Origin: an uncultured Porphyromonas sp.
GTDB taxonomy: Bacteria; Bacteroidota; Bacteroidia; Bacteroidales; Porphyromonadaceae
Length of the DNA stretch: 7,492 nucleotides
Direction: 5' to 3'
NCBI GenBank assembly: GCA_927910985.1
Contig: CAKMOP010000118.1
Location: 1 to 7,492 of the forward strand
In this document: positions 1 to 7,267 of the stretch, in pieces
Position numbering within the stretch: position 1 is the first letter of the stretch
Layout of the letters: every line of letters starts with the position of its first letter
Position numbers and translations under genes: made by a program
The notes under the pieces: generated by a model
The model's input: the letters and a program-made list of their open reading frames with translations, nothing else
Database searches by the model: none
What the model was told of the DNA's origin: nothing

Positions 1-333
1 GAGTCCGAAGGGAGTCGCTGCCAAGATGAGCTCTCCGAGTCGGTAGGGGTAGAAGCAGTAGGTGACTTCGCCCGTATAGCTTCCTTCGAGGGTTAGGCGT
101 GTGGGATAGTCGGAGAGGAGAGCAGCGGGGTGTCGGCATAGACGCTCGCGAGCGAAGAGGGAAAGAGCTTCGTCCGTCCCACACCGAAAGAGGGTAGAGA
201 AGGCTTCATCCAAGGTGAAAGCATCATAGCCCAGACATAGGGTTAGCTCCAGCGTGGTCGGTGGATCGAGTCGCCGAGGAGTGAGCTGCTCGAGTGCCTG
301 TAGGGCAATATGCAGTGCTTCCTGCTCAGACAT
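1..333 (-). CDS. Ada-like methylated-DNA--protein-cysteine methyltransferase, N-terminal part (cut by left edge)
   Basis: An open frame of 111 codons runs from an ATG at 333 to the window edge without a stop. The start overlaps the end of the thiamine pyrophosphokinase gene by 8 nt (AATGTCTGA), suggesting translational coupling and membership in the same operon. Residues about 25-65 (including LCLGYDAFTLDEAFSTLF) have the spacing of an AraC-type helix-turn-helix (a Gly-Tyr turn, then a helix with Phe residues). Residues about 93-111 (FYPYRLGELILAATPFGL) resemble the start of the O6-methylguanine-DNA methyltransferase domain, where an aromatic/Pro stretch, a Gly and an 'AxTxxGL' strand are typical. 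That pairing is the Bacteroidetes Ada-like layout, in which a Cys accepts methyl groups from damaged guanine. The active-site PCHR motif would lie beyond the edge, so the call is tentative. The protein could instead be an unrelated small regulator. Confidence 0.45.
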   Translation of the reverse strand, partial: MSEQEALHIALQALEQLTPRRLDPPTTLELTLCLGYDAFTLDEAFSTLFRCGTDEALSLFARERLCRHPAALLSDYPTRLTLEGSYTGEVTYCFYPYRLGELILAATPFGL

Positions 334-999
334 TAGCCAGGTAGATGAGGATGGGGACGGTCGTGTGCACGGTGATTTCTTTCTCAATGGCGCAGTTCAG
401 CGAGCCGCACCACAGGGCTGGGAGGATCGCATCTACAAGTGGCCAACGTACGCCACTGAGGCTGATCGGTGTCTGCTGGAAGTTGAAGATTGACACTTTT
501 TGCTCGACGAGTACCTCGATCTTCGAGGGCTCGGTGATGAGGAGGAAGTAGCCTTCATCCGTCAGCATCACTAAGTCGTCAACCAAAGGAGCATAGGTGG
601 GGAGGAGGTTGAGGTTGGCAAGGAGATGGTCTTCACGACCACCACTTGCGCCGAGGAGCGTGATTGGATTGCTTGCCGTGCTGGGAGTGGAGATATCGGA
701 AGGTCTTGGTCAGGTCGTTGGTTTCTTGGTCGGGGAAGTGCTGGATGCGCCCGGCTAAGAGATCCTTGAGTGCGGGAGAAACCGAAGTCTAAGTCGCCGA
801 TGACGGCATCAGGGAGGAGCTCGGTATAGCGGCGTAGCTTATTGACAGCCCCATCACAGCAGGTGAGCGTGTAGCCTGCCTTTCCCTGCGACCAGCTATC
901 GATGAGTGACAGAGGCGCAGGAGCTGTCGGGAAGGCTCCATTAGCTAAGACGAGGGTGTGGGGGAATGTTTCTTGGGTGAAGCGAGGATAGGTGCGCAT
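326..999 (-). CDS. Thiamine pyrophosphokinase, broken by two frameshifts
   Basis: Thiamine pyrophosphokinase transfers pyrophosphate from ATP to thiamine, giving TPP in the cytoplasm. The gene starts at the ATG at 999, 18 nt after the pnuT stop. The first frame gives ANGAFP (about residues 20-25), CCDGAVNKL and PDAVIGDLD, the nucleotide-binding motifs. Right after GDLD the frame is lost by one extra T (785-786). The next frame continues SVSPALKDL and PDQETNDLTKTFRYL, the conserved acidic/DxxK segment. A second extra base (about 666-667) moves to the third frame, which gives TLLGASGGREDHLLANL, the family's G-G-R-x-D-H motif, then the beta-rich thiamine-binding domain (ISLSGVRWPL, WCGSLNCAIEKEITV) and a stop at 326. 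With both bases removed the protein is 223 residues, normal for the family. All key motifs survive, so sequence errors are as likely as true loss. The operon position matches the gene called tnr3 in comparative work on Bacteroidetes thiamine loci. Confidence 0.85.
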
Positions 1000-1017
1000 A
1001 GGTAGCGGTGGGTTCGA

Positions 1018-1620
1018 TTAGTGGAAGAAGGTGTCGGACTCCTTCATTAGCCTTCCCCACTTGCGGTAGCCGAAGAAGGCGGTGATGAAGTTCACGATAT
1101 AGACAAAGGAAGAGATGTAGTCTTCTGCTCCATACAGGGCGATGAAGCCAGCGGCATTGGCAACGATCCAGCAAAGCCAATGCTGTCGCCATTTGTTGGT
1201 CATCCATAGCATCCCGATGACGGAGGCGATGGTCATCAGACCATCAGCCCACGGGAGCTTCCACTCGGGGATGAAGGGGTGAAGTAGTAGTAAGGCGATG
1301 TAACCAACGAAGGCCAGGGCGAGGTAGATCGCCCCAGTCTTCGCTGGTATGTTAGTAATCGGGACTTCCTCTCCTTCGCTTGCACCTTTGCGTAACCACG
1401 CTATCCAGCCGATGATGCTGGTGACCAGGTAGTAGATATTGATCGCAAGCATACCATAGAGGTGGCTCTGATAGCAGATGGGTATCCACAAGAGGGGCAG
1501 GATGATCCCCACGGGCCAAAGCCATATACTGGCGCGGTACTCGAGGTACAGCCATACGAGGGAGATGACGAGGGTAACGAGCTCCAGTGTGTGGGCTACG
1601 AGGAAGGAGAGGAAGTCCAT
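1018..1620 (-). CDS. pnuT: PnuT, PnuC-family inner-membrane thiamine transporter
   Basis: An intact 200-residue, strongly hydrophobic protein with about seven membrane segments (roughly residues 5-28, 31-50, 53-76, 94-115, 123-141, 146-165, 167-186), the layout of PnuC vitamin transporters. Family-like stretches are YRASIWLWPVGI (about 28-39), the NIYYLVTSIIGWIAWL helix, and WADGLMTIASVIGM followed by NKWRQHWLCWIVAN. PnuC proteins carry nicotinamide riboside, while the PnuT branch carries thiamine by facilitated diffusion, with trapping by phosphorylation. The substrate is inferred from context: a TPP riboswitch and a TonB-dependent receptor lie upstream, and thiamine pyrophosphokinase begins 18 nt downstream. 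The gene starts 24 nt after the receptor's stop, so co-transcription is likely. It is one of the few genes here with no frameshift. Sequence alone cannot exclude nicotinamide riboside as the substrate. Confidence 0.9.
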   Translation of the reverse strand: MDFLSFLVAHTLELVTLVISLVWLYLEYRASIWLWPVGIILPLLWIPICYQSHLYGMLAINIYYLVTSIIGWIAWLRKGASEGEEVPITNIPAKTGAIYLALAFVGYIALLLLHPFIPEWKLPWADGLMTIASVIGMLWMTNKWRQHWLCWIVANAAGFIALYGAEDYISSFVYIVNFITAFFGYRKWGRLMKESDTFFH

Positions 1621-1644
1621 AGGTAAGAGTACTGAGATAAGTGC

Positions 1645-3929
1645 TTAGAGCGTGATGGTCGTGCCGAGGAAGGCGTGGATCCCTGCCTGAGGATAGATCC
1701 ACGTATAGCTGCTGATCGCACCCTGCTTGTCGAAGGTATAGCCTGCACCTCCATTGCTTGCATAGCGTGCGTTTAGGAGGTTGTTGATCTGCAGGTTGAT
1801 ACTCCAGCTACGTACGAAGTGCACGGGGAGCTCATAGCCTAAGCGTAGGTTAGCTACGTGGTAAGCAGGGAGACTGCGCTCACGGCTGCCCGTGTTGTCG
1901 AGGTATTGCATCCCGACATACTGCGAGGTGAGAGCTGCTTCGAAAGCTCGGTGCGTGAAGGTCAGCGTATTGCTTAGCACGGCCTGAGGCGAGTAGGCAA
2001 TGGGCGTGTCGTGATAGGAGGTCAGCACGTAGCCGTTCGCCTTATAGCTCCACGCATAGAGGTTATACTGCTTGATTTGGTTCTTGCTCACCGCACCAGC
2101 AACGTCCCAGCGGAGGGCGGAAGATAGCTGCCACGAGGCGTTGAGCTCAAGACCCAAGCGGTGGCTCTTCGCTACGTTTTCACTTAAGTCGCCACCGACA
2201 TCGCTCTTCTTCCCATTGAGCACGAGCTGATCGTGGTAGTTCATATAGTAGAAGTTGAGCCCAGCTGTGAAGGTGCGACTGCGGAAGCCGTAGCCTAATT
2301 CGTAGTCGGTGAGACGCTCTGCACGTGGGTAATCCTTGGGCGAAACATCCGTGTAATTCTTGCGGTTGGGCTCACGATGAGCTACCGCTATAGAACCGTA
2401 GACGTGATGCTGAGGTGCGAACTGATAGAAGATCCCAGCCTTAGGATTGAGGAAGTTGAAGGTCTTCTTAAGGTCGATCGTCTGAGCTACCATGCTCCCT
2501 GGCTGTCATTGATGAAGTGATCAATGGTGCCAGCGATGCGGTAGTCAATGAAGCGGTACTGCAAGTCAGCGAAGATGTTGAGCCCTCTTGCTACCTCATA
2601 GTTCGCCTTGACGAAGCTCGAGAGATCGGTCTTGTGTGCCTTGTCTTCGTAGTAGCGGTCGTTGGGCTGTACGAGATAAGGGTAGGGGGTGACGGGGATA
2701 CGCTCTCCGTAGTGCAAGCCTACATAGTGGTTGCCCGATAGCCCTGCGGTGAGCTCGAGCTTATCCGACTTGTAGTCCAGCGTAGCGATACCTCCTGCAA
2801 AATCATTGTCGAGGTACTTAGTGCGAAGTAGGGAGATCTTCTTGACCTTTTGCTTGTTTCCAGCCTCGTCAAGAAGGGCAACCCCATCGGCATCACGGAG
2901 GGTGAACTCCTTCAGGCCGTACTCCTTGAGCTTGCGCCCCGTGCGGTATTCGTCGGTGAAGCCATAGCCCTTGGTGTAGTGAGCCGTGAGGTTGAGGATC
3001 AGACCTTCGCTCAGACGCTGGGTGAGCTGTGCTTGATAGTGGGACTGCTCATAGTTGTCGGTATTATATCGGTAGCGTGCATCCTGGAGCGAGCTTCCTG
3101 GGTTGATGTGCCCAGCAGAGTTGTATCGTCTCCCGTACTTAGCTTCATCTTCGGGGCTAAGTCCGTTCCACGCAATGCCTGTGCGTTGCTTCCCACCGAA
3201 GGCGAGCAACTTGAGGATAGTATTTTCTCCGAAGTAGCCACCCTGGACGAAGTAGGAGGTACCCACTGTCCCACTACGGTCGATATATCCGTCGGTCGTG
3301 GTCTTCCCGAGGCGAGCTTCTAATGCCCAGTGCCCTGCGATACGCCCCGTGGAGGCGTGTACATCACGTCGGAAGGTGTTGTAAGCTCCACCGAGGAGGC
3401 TGACAGAAGCCGTCGGCGTCATCGAGAAGTGGTCAGTACGCAGGTTGAGGCTGGCACCAAAGGCGGCCGAACCATTAGAGGATGTCCCTACGCCACGCTG
3501 AAGCTGCGCATCTTGGATGCTGGAGGAGAAGTTCGGCATATTTGCCCAAAAGACCCCTTGGCTTTCGGAATCATTGAGGGGAACACCATTGGTCATAATG
3601 TTGATCCCTGCGGCATCGACCCCACGGACACGTAGGTAGGTATAGCCGATACCGATACCAGGTTCACTCGTTGCTACTACAGACGGAGTCTGAAGGAGTA
3701 GGTAGGGCACATCCAGACCAAGGTTTGTCTTGAGGAGCTTCCCCTTAGTGATATTGGTATACGACATGGGCGTCTTGGCCGAAGCACGTGTGGCTGTTAC
3801 TTGTACTTCCTCCAGTCGATGGGTGGCGAGGCTGTCGATGTGTGGGGTCGCTGCGATGGCGGTGGAGGGGAGTAGGGTGGCTGTAGCCGAGAGGACTACA
3901 GAGGAGAGGATTGTTTTTCTCTTCATCAT
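1645..3929 (-). CDS. TonB-dependent outer-membrane receptor, probably for thiamine, broken by one frameshift
   Basis: First gene after the TPP riboswitch. The start is the first of two tandem ATGs (3929, 3926); an upstream ATG at 4130 in this frame is unlikely because its codons would run through the promoter and riboswitch. Residues 1-27 are a signal peptide (MMKRKT, then a hydrophobic run ending AIAA). A TonB-box-like EEVQVTATR sits at 41-49, a plug domain at about 50-170 (LRVRGVDAAGINIMTNGVPL, QLQRGVGTSSNGSAAFG), and the rest is a beta-barrel rich in aromatic residues. It lacks the extra N-terminal domain of SusC proteins. Near residue 479 the first frame stops at TAG 2487-2489, while the barrel resumes in another frame from 2493 (VAQTIDLKKTFNFLNPKAGI, INNLLNARYASNGG). 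One missing base, or two extra, explains this. The repaired length is 761 residues. It corresponds to the receptor called omr1 in published Bacteroidetes thiamine operons. The thiamine substrate is inferred from context. Confidence 0.88.
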
Positions 3930-3958
3930 ACAATACTTGCTATGTATATAGTAATTGT
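3930..3958 (-). promoter_or_regulatory. Possible leader hairpin directly before the receptor start codon
   Basis: On the transcribed strand ACAAT and ACT (with one T between) can pair with AGT and ATTGT, and an inner CTAT/ATAG pair sits within. The 3' arm ends directly before the first ATG. In a riboswitch leader such a structure could control ribosome access, but it is AU-rich and weak, so a functional role is only a suggestion. Confidence 0.3.
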
Positions 3959-3994
3959 AGAGCTGAAGGGAGGGGGAGGATAGATTTGGTCGAT

Positions 3995-4083
3995 GAACAA
4001 TTCCTACGCCAGTATAAGCTGGATCAGGTATTGAGGGTATCATCTCAGCTTGCCGAGTAAGTCGGCGAAGCACCCCTTTGTCC
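3995..4083 (-). promoter_or_regulatory. TPP riboswitch (THI element)
   Basis: The minus strand carries the conserved thiamine pyrophosphate aptamer in order: GGGGTGC, a P3 stem-loop (GCCGA pairing with TCGGC), CTGAGATGATACCC, ACCTGATCCAG, a loop, and CTGGCGTAGGAA. A closing P1 stem of six pairs forms between GGACAA (4078-4083) and TTGTTC (3995-4000), including one G-U pair. GGGGT pairs with ACCC as P2, and CCAG with CTGG as P5. The aptamer begins about 10 nt after the predicted transcription start and ends about 65 nt before the receptor ATG, so it should lower expression of the whole thiamine operon when TPP is high. No classical terminator (GC hairpin plus U-run) is visible between the aptamer and the gene, so control is probably at translation. 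Confidence 0.96.
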
Positions 4084-4099
4084 TTAGTTCTTTCGTGGG

Positions 4100-4131
4100 C
4101 AAAGGTACAGTATGACCAACGATTAAGCAAA
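4100..4131 (-). promoter_or_regulatory. Bacteroidetes-type promoter of the thiamine operon
   Basis: The minus strand has TTTG (4131-4128), a 20 nt spacer, then TACCTTTG (4107-4100). This matches the Bacteroidetes primary sigma factor consensus (-33 TTTG, -7 TAnnTTTG) exactly, including spacing. Transcription would start near 4092-4095, just ahead of the riboswitch P1 stem. Confidence 0.85.
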
Positions 4132-4150
4132 TAGCTCTTTGGAGAGAAAT

Positions 4151-4192
4151 AAAGCAGGCGACTCGCTCATCACTGAGTAAGTCGCCTGCTTT
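4151..4192 (-). terminator. Intrinsic terminator after tRNA-Leu
   Basis: A perfect 10 bp GC-rich stem (GCAGGCGACT with AGTCGCCTGC) is extended by three A-T pairs on the outside. It holds an inner CTCA/TGAG pair, and on the minus strand is followed by TTTATTT. It begins four bases past the tRNA 3' end and separates the tRNA from the thiamine promoter at 4131. It may also stop transcripts reading through from the protease gene, for which no separate terminator is visible. Confidence 0.85.
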
Positions 4193-4195
4193 CGG

Positions 4196-4277
4196 TGCGG
4201 CTGAAGGGACTCGAACCCCCACGCCTCGCGGCATCAGATCCTAAGTCTGACGTGGCTACCAATTACACCACAGCCGC
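4196..4277 (-). tRNA. tRNA-Leu (anticodon UAG)
   Basis: An 82 nt class II tRNA. The acceptor stem pairs GCGGCTG with CAGCCGC, with A as discriminator base. The D-arm contains GGTGTAATTGGTAGCC. The anticodon arm is TCAGA-CTTAGGA-TCTGA, giving anticodon TAG, which reads CUA and other CUN Leu codons. A long variable arm (GCC-GCGA-GGC) follows, typical of tRNA-Leu, then a T-arm with loop TTCGAGT. CCA is not encoded: the three bases after the discriminator read CCG, so CCA must be added enzymatically. Confidence 0.97.
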
Positions 4278-4321
4278 CTGTGTGAAGCTCACCACGGGGG
4301 ATTGCTCCTGTAATCGTGACG

Positions 4322-4353
4322 CAAAGGTAGTGATAATATCTATTGCGAGCAAG
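4322..4353 (-). promoter_or_regulatory. Bacteroidetes-type promoter of tRNA-Leu
   Basis: The minus strand has CTTG (4353-4350, one mismatch to TTTG), a 20 nt spacer, then TACCTTTG (4329-4322). The -7 box and spacer length are identical to those of the thiamine promoter. It lies only a few bases after the protease stop codon and about 45 nt before the tRNA, so the tRNA can be expressed independently of the protease. Confidence 0.75.
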
Positions 4354-4359
4354 ACTGTA

Positions 4360-7243
4360 CTATCGTGCCAAGCGGTAGGTCGTATAGCTTGCTCCGTCTA
4401 AGACACGCACCAGATAGATAGCACGTGGGAGGGTAGCGAGGGATTGACTGGCTTGTTGCACTCCGCTCAAGGGGAGGAGGATAAGCCGTTTTCCTATCAA
4501 GTCAAAGACTTCAAGCCGAAGGAGCTGCTTGCCGAATACTTCTACACGGCTCTCCACAGGGAAGTAGCGCAGTGGAGGTTCTTGCATCTCTTCGCTTGGA
4601 ATAGGTGCAGGCTTGGGCTGTTCCTCGGGCTTGGGCGTAGGTGTTGGCGCTGGAGTTGGAGGCTCCGGCTTAGGCTCTGGCTCGGGTTTGGCGCAGGCTG
4701 GGGTTTAGGCTCGGGTGCTGGTGGTTCGGGGGTAGGTGCAGGAGCCGGTGGCAGATTCGGCTTGATGTACCTCGGGCGTGGGGCAACTTCTGGCTGCTTC
4801 CTTGTGATGAAGCTCACGTAGATGGCTCGTTCGTTTGGAGCCCAAGCATTATAGGTCTGTCCTCCTTGTGTTACTTCTGCTACGACACGGTAAGTGCGTC
4901 GGGGTGATGAGCTTGCCAGAGAGTAGCTGATTGAGTGCATCGCTCTTGATCGTCTCAGTCATCGTGTAGAAGGTCGAACGGCTGATGAGGGATTGCGTTA
5001 CGCAGAGTGTACGGCTACCTGTAGTTGGGTCTTCGAGGTAGAGATTGACCGAACCCAAAGGACGTCCTACGGGAGGGGTCTTGAAGTCTACGGCGAGGTA
5101 GATCTCTTCACCCGTTGTAAGGTCTACGGGGTAGGAAGTAATCTCCTTATACTTGGGTTTGTCTGCTGGATGATTAGGGTTGCTCTCTTGCTTCTCAACT
5201 TGTAGTAGGCGAGCATTTAGAGCTTCTACACGGTCGGCAATGGGTGCAGAGACGATGAGGTAGGTCTCTTGGGAGAGCTGATAGAGCTGGGTGGGGTAGA
5301 CCGCATCATCCTGCTTGTCCTTGACTTCGAGGGCGAGGCGGTAGCGACCTACTGGCATCTTCTCAGGCAAGGTGAGTGGCAGATGCAGAAGCTGCGTCTC
5401 CATCGGCTGGAAGTCTACTTCAGAGGGAGCCGATTCTTGGAAGCCTTCGACCAGCTTGTTTTCTGGGTTATAGAGACGTAGCGTGAGCTTTGTGCTGGGG
5501 TTGGTTGATGAGAGGTTCTTGACGATGAGTGGAAGGCGAAGTTGGTCGCCAGGAAGGACGGTCGGCTGCTGGAGCGGCTCCATGATCTGGAAGCCTCGCT
5601 TCAGTCCATCCTCTTCGATCACTTCTACTTCCTTCTCTGTAAGACGTAGTCCCAGCGTGGCGGCCGCTTGCATCATCACCCAAGGACTCCATTTACCCTC
5701 CTTGCTGAGGTAGGCACTCATCGGACGTAGAGCGTAGATGCCCGAAGGAAGACCTGCAATGTCTAAGCGGTCCGTCTCGGTGTACTCTTCGTCGATGTAT
5801 TGCCCATCGACCATAGCTCCACGGTGCTTGACCTTAGTAAATCCTCCTTCGCGGTGGTACTTCGAGGGATAGATACGCAGTAGCTGTCCCTGCTCATTAT
5901 ATAAGCCATAGCCATAGTCTCCACTGAAGAGGGTACCACTATTATTGATGAAGCCAGCTAAGTCTACGTCTATGGCATTCCGTCGTACTTGCTTTCTCTC
6001 CTGGGCTCCATGAAGACGTAGGGTTGAAGTTGCATGACCGGAGAGCTGAGGTGTCGATTGCTTGACGCCCTCAGGAAGGGGTGCTGTACCCATACGCTTG
6101 GGGTGGGCAAGAATGATCTGTACACTGCGCGTGAAGTTGACTTGTTGGCCACTGAACTCTGCTCCAGCCGTAGCTGGGGCAATGTGGCGGAGTGAATAGT
6201 AGCCATCACTTTGTCCGCCCCAGCCAAAGTTCATATGGAATCGACCAAAGGAATCTATACCATCGATGACCCAAGCGTGCCCGTAGTTGCCTCCCGACTT
6301 GTTCATCCCACTGATATAGACGGGGAAGCCTCCTATCAGTTCTTCGGTGATGAGCTGCTCGGTCTTATCTATCCCTAACCGAGACGTAGAGAGGGCATCG
6401 GTAGCCTCATAGTCGAAGTAGGTCTGTAAGGCGGTGGATGCCAGCTCTGAATTGGAAGAGCTGGCTGCGGGCTGGTAGTTCATGGATACCGCTGCGCCGA
6501 GGTCGCGCATCAGCTCTGCCACTGAGGTGAACATAGGGTCGTCATCGGGGCGTATACGCGGATTCTTCCCCGAACCGATGTAGCGTTCGTTGTCTCCATA
6601 GATGGGACGCATATCGCTCCAGCGGTAGTGGCTGGCAGAGAAGTCTCGCTTGCCGAGCTTGGGATGATACTTCTCACCGCGCCCTTGTGCTGGCCATTGA
6701 TGGTAGTACATTAGCTGTGCTACAGCTACTGCGACACATCCAGCGAAGTAGTGCTGCTCGTCGCCATCCGTATCTCTATAGGTCGGGGGTGTAGAGACTA
6801 TAGGGGTGGTCTTGGTTCCATCGGGAGCGGAGTAGTGGGGCTACGACCCGGCTATGCTTGGGGGGATAGTCGAAGGAGCGTGCGTCATTCTTCGCTATCT
6901 GCGAAGGACGAGCTTCATCCAAGATAGCGAAGAGGTCTCGAAGCTCTGGTGACATGCGCTCGAGGTCAAAGGTTCCTTGATCGCTGTAGCCAATGACAGC
7001 TCCGTGGGTATCGTCCTTGGCGATAAGGGCAAAGCCTCCATTGCTCCCTACATTATATATATAGTAAGTCGGGCGCTCGGTGAGCTGGAGGTGCTGGAGA
7101 CTTCGTGCGGAGGTCTTACCTCGGAGTATCTGTTGTGCTATCTGATCTGCGGTTGCTCGGTCTATGGGCCGGGCGAGGACATACTCAGAGGAGTAGACAC
7201 AGAGGGAGAGTAGGGCGAGGAGAAGACGAAAAAGACGATACAT
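4360..7243 (-). CDS. Secreted C10-family (streptopain/PrtT-like) cysteine protease with T9SS sorting domain, broken by three frameshifts
   Basis: A papain-like cysteine protease, secreted and probably surface-attached. The ATG at 7243 opens a signal peptide (MYRLFRLLLALLSLCVYSSE) and a pro-region (ALIAKDDTHGAVIGYSDQG, SRWNQDHPYSLYTP). One extra C in a C5 run (6785-6789) ends that frame. The next frame restores HYFAGCVAVAVAQLMYY, with the catalytic Cys near residue 169 (codon 6736-6738), then GGNYGHAWVIDG with the catalytic His near 322 (codon 6277-6279) and MNFGWGGQSDGYYSL, followed by beta-rich domains. A second extra C (4901-4904) precedes RTYRVVAEVTQGGQTYNAWA. A missing base (4687-4691) sits in a Pro/Glu/Lys linker. 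Residues about 893-960 (VEVFGKQLLRLEVFDLIG, ending YLVRVLDGASYTTYRLAR) match a type A T9SS C-terminal domain. The repaired length is 960 residues. Relatives are P. gingivalis PrtT/periodontain and Prevotella interpain. No promoter is visible just upstream. All active-site motifs are intact. Confidence 0.9.
4590..4751 (-). repeat. Proline-rich (P-E-P-K type) linker repeat within the protease gene
   Basis: About 54 codons rich in Pro, Glu, Lys, Ala and Thr (runs such as PAPTPEPPAPEPKPQPAP, then KPEPEPKPEPPTPAPTPTPK after correcting one missing base). The DNA is built of imperfect 6-nt units of the GAGCCT/AAGCCC kind. It joins the last beta domain to the T9SS sorting domain and is likely extended and flexible. 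Such repeats readily gain or lose units, and one frameshift falls here. Confidence 0.8.
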
Positions 7244-7267
7244 AGTGTAGGGTGGAAAGGGTAGGGT

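Noticed and set aside
1352..1702. Minus-strand frame of 116 codons overlapping pnuT
   Set aside because: It overlaps the intact pnuT and the receptor's end in another frame, and its His/Arg/Pro-rich composition has no domain pattern.
2480..2520. Programmed ribosomal frameshifting in the receptor
   Set aside because: No slippery heptamer or downstream structure is seen, and similar breaks in three other genes point to a common technical cause.
2850..3323. Open frame of 157 codons on the plus strand
   Set aside because: It lies wholly antisense to the well-supported receptor gene, has no recognisable motif, and is explained by the GC-rich coding pattern of the opposite strand.
3930..4130. N-terminal extension of the receptor from an ATG at 4130
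   Set aside because: The 67 extra codons run through the promoter -33 box, the riboswitch and the leader; the signal peptide begins at the MM at 3929.
4055..4184. The 10-mer GAGTAAGTCG occurs at 4055-4064 (riboswitch P3) and 4175-4184 (terminator)
   Set aside because: Both copies are part of separate, well-explained stems and have the same orientation, so they cannot pair; probably chance.
4151..4192. The hairpin as an attachment site or inverted repeat of a mobile element
   Set aside because: It is a single hairpin followed by a T-rich tract just after a tRNA, which is a terminator; no integrase or second repeat copy is present.
4444..4821. Plus-strand frame with a Gly/Arg/Leu/Trp-rich repeat
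   Set aside because: It is the antisense shadow of the protease's Pro-rich linker; Gly/Arg/Leu runs are what CCx codons give in reverse.
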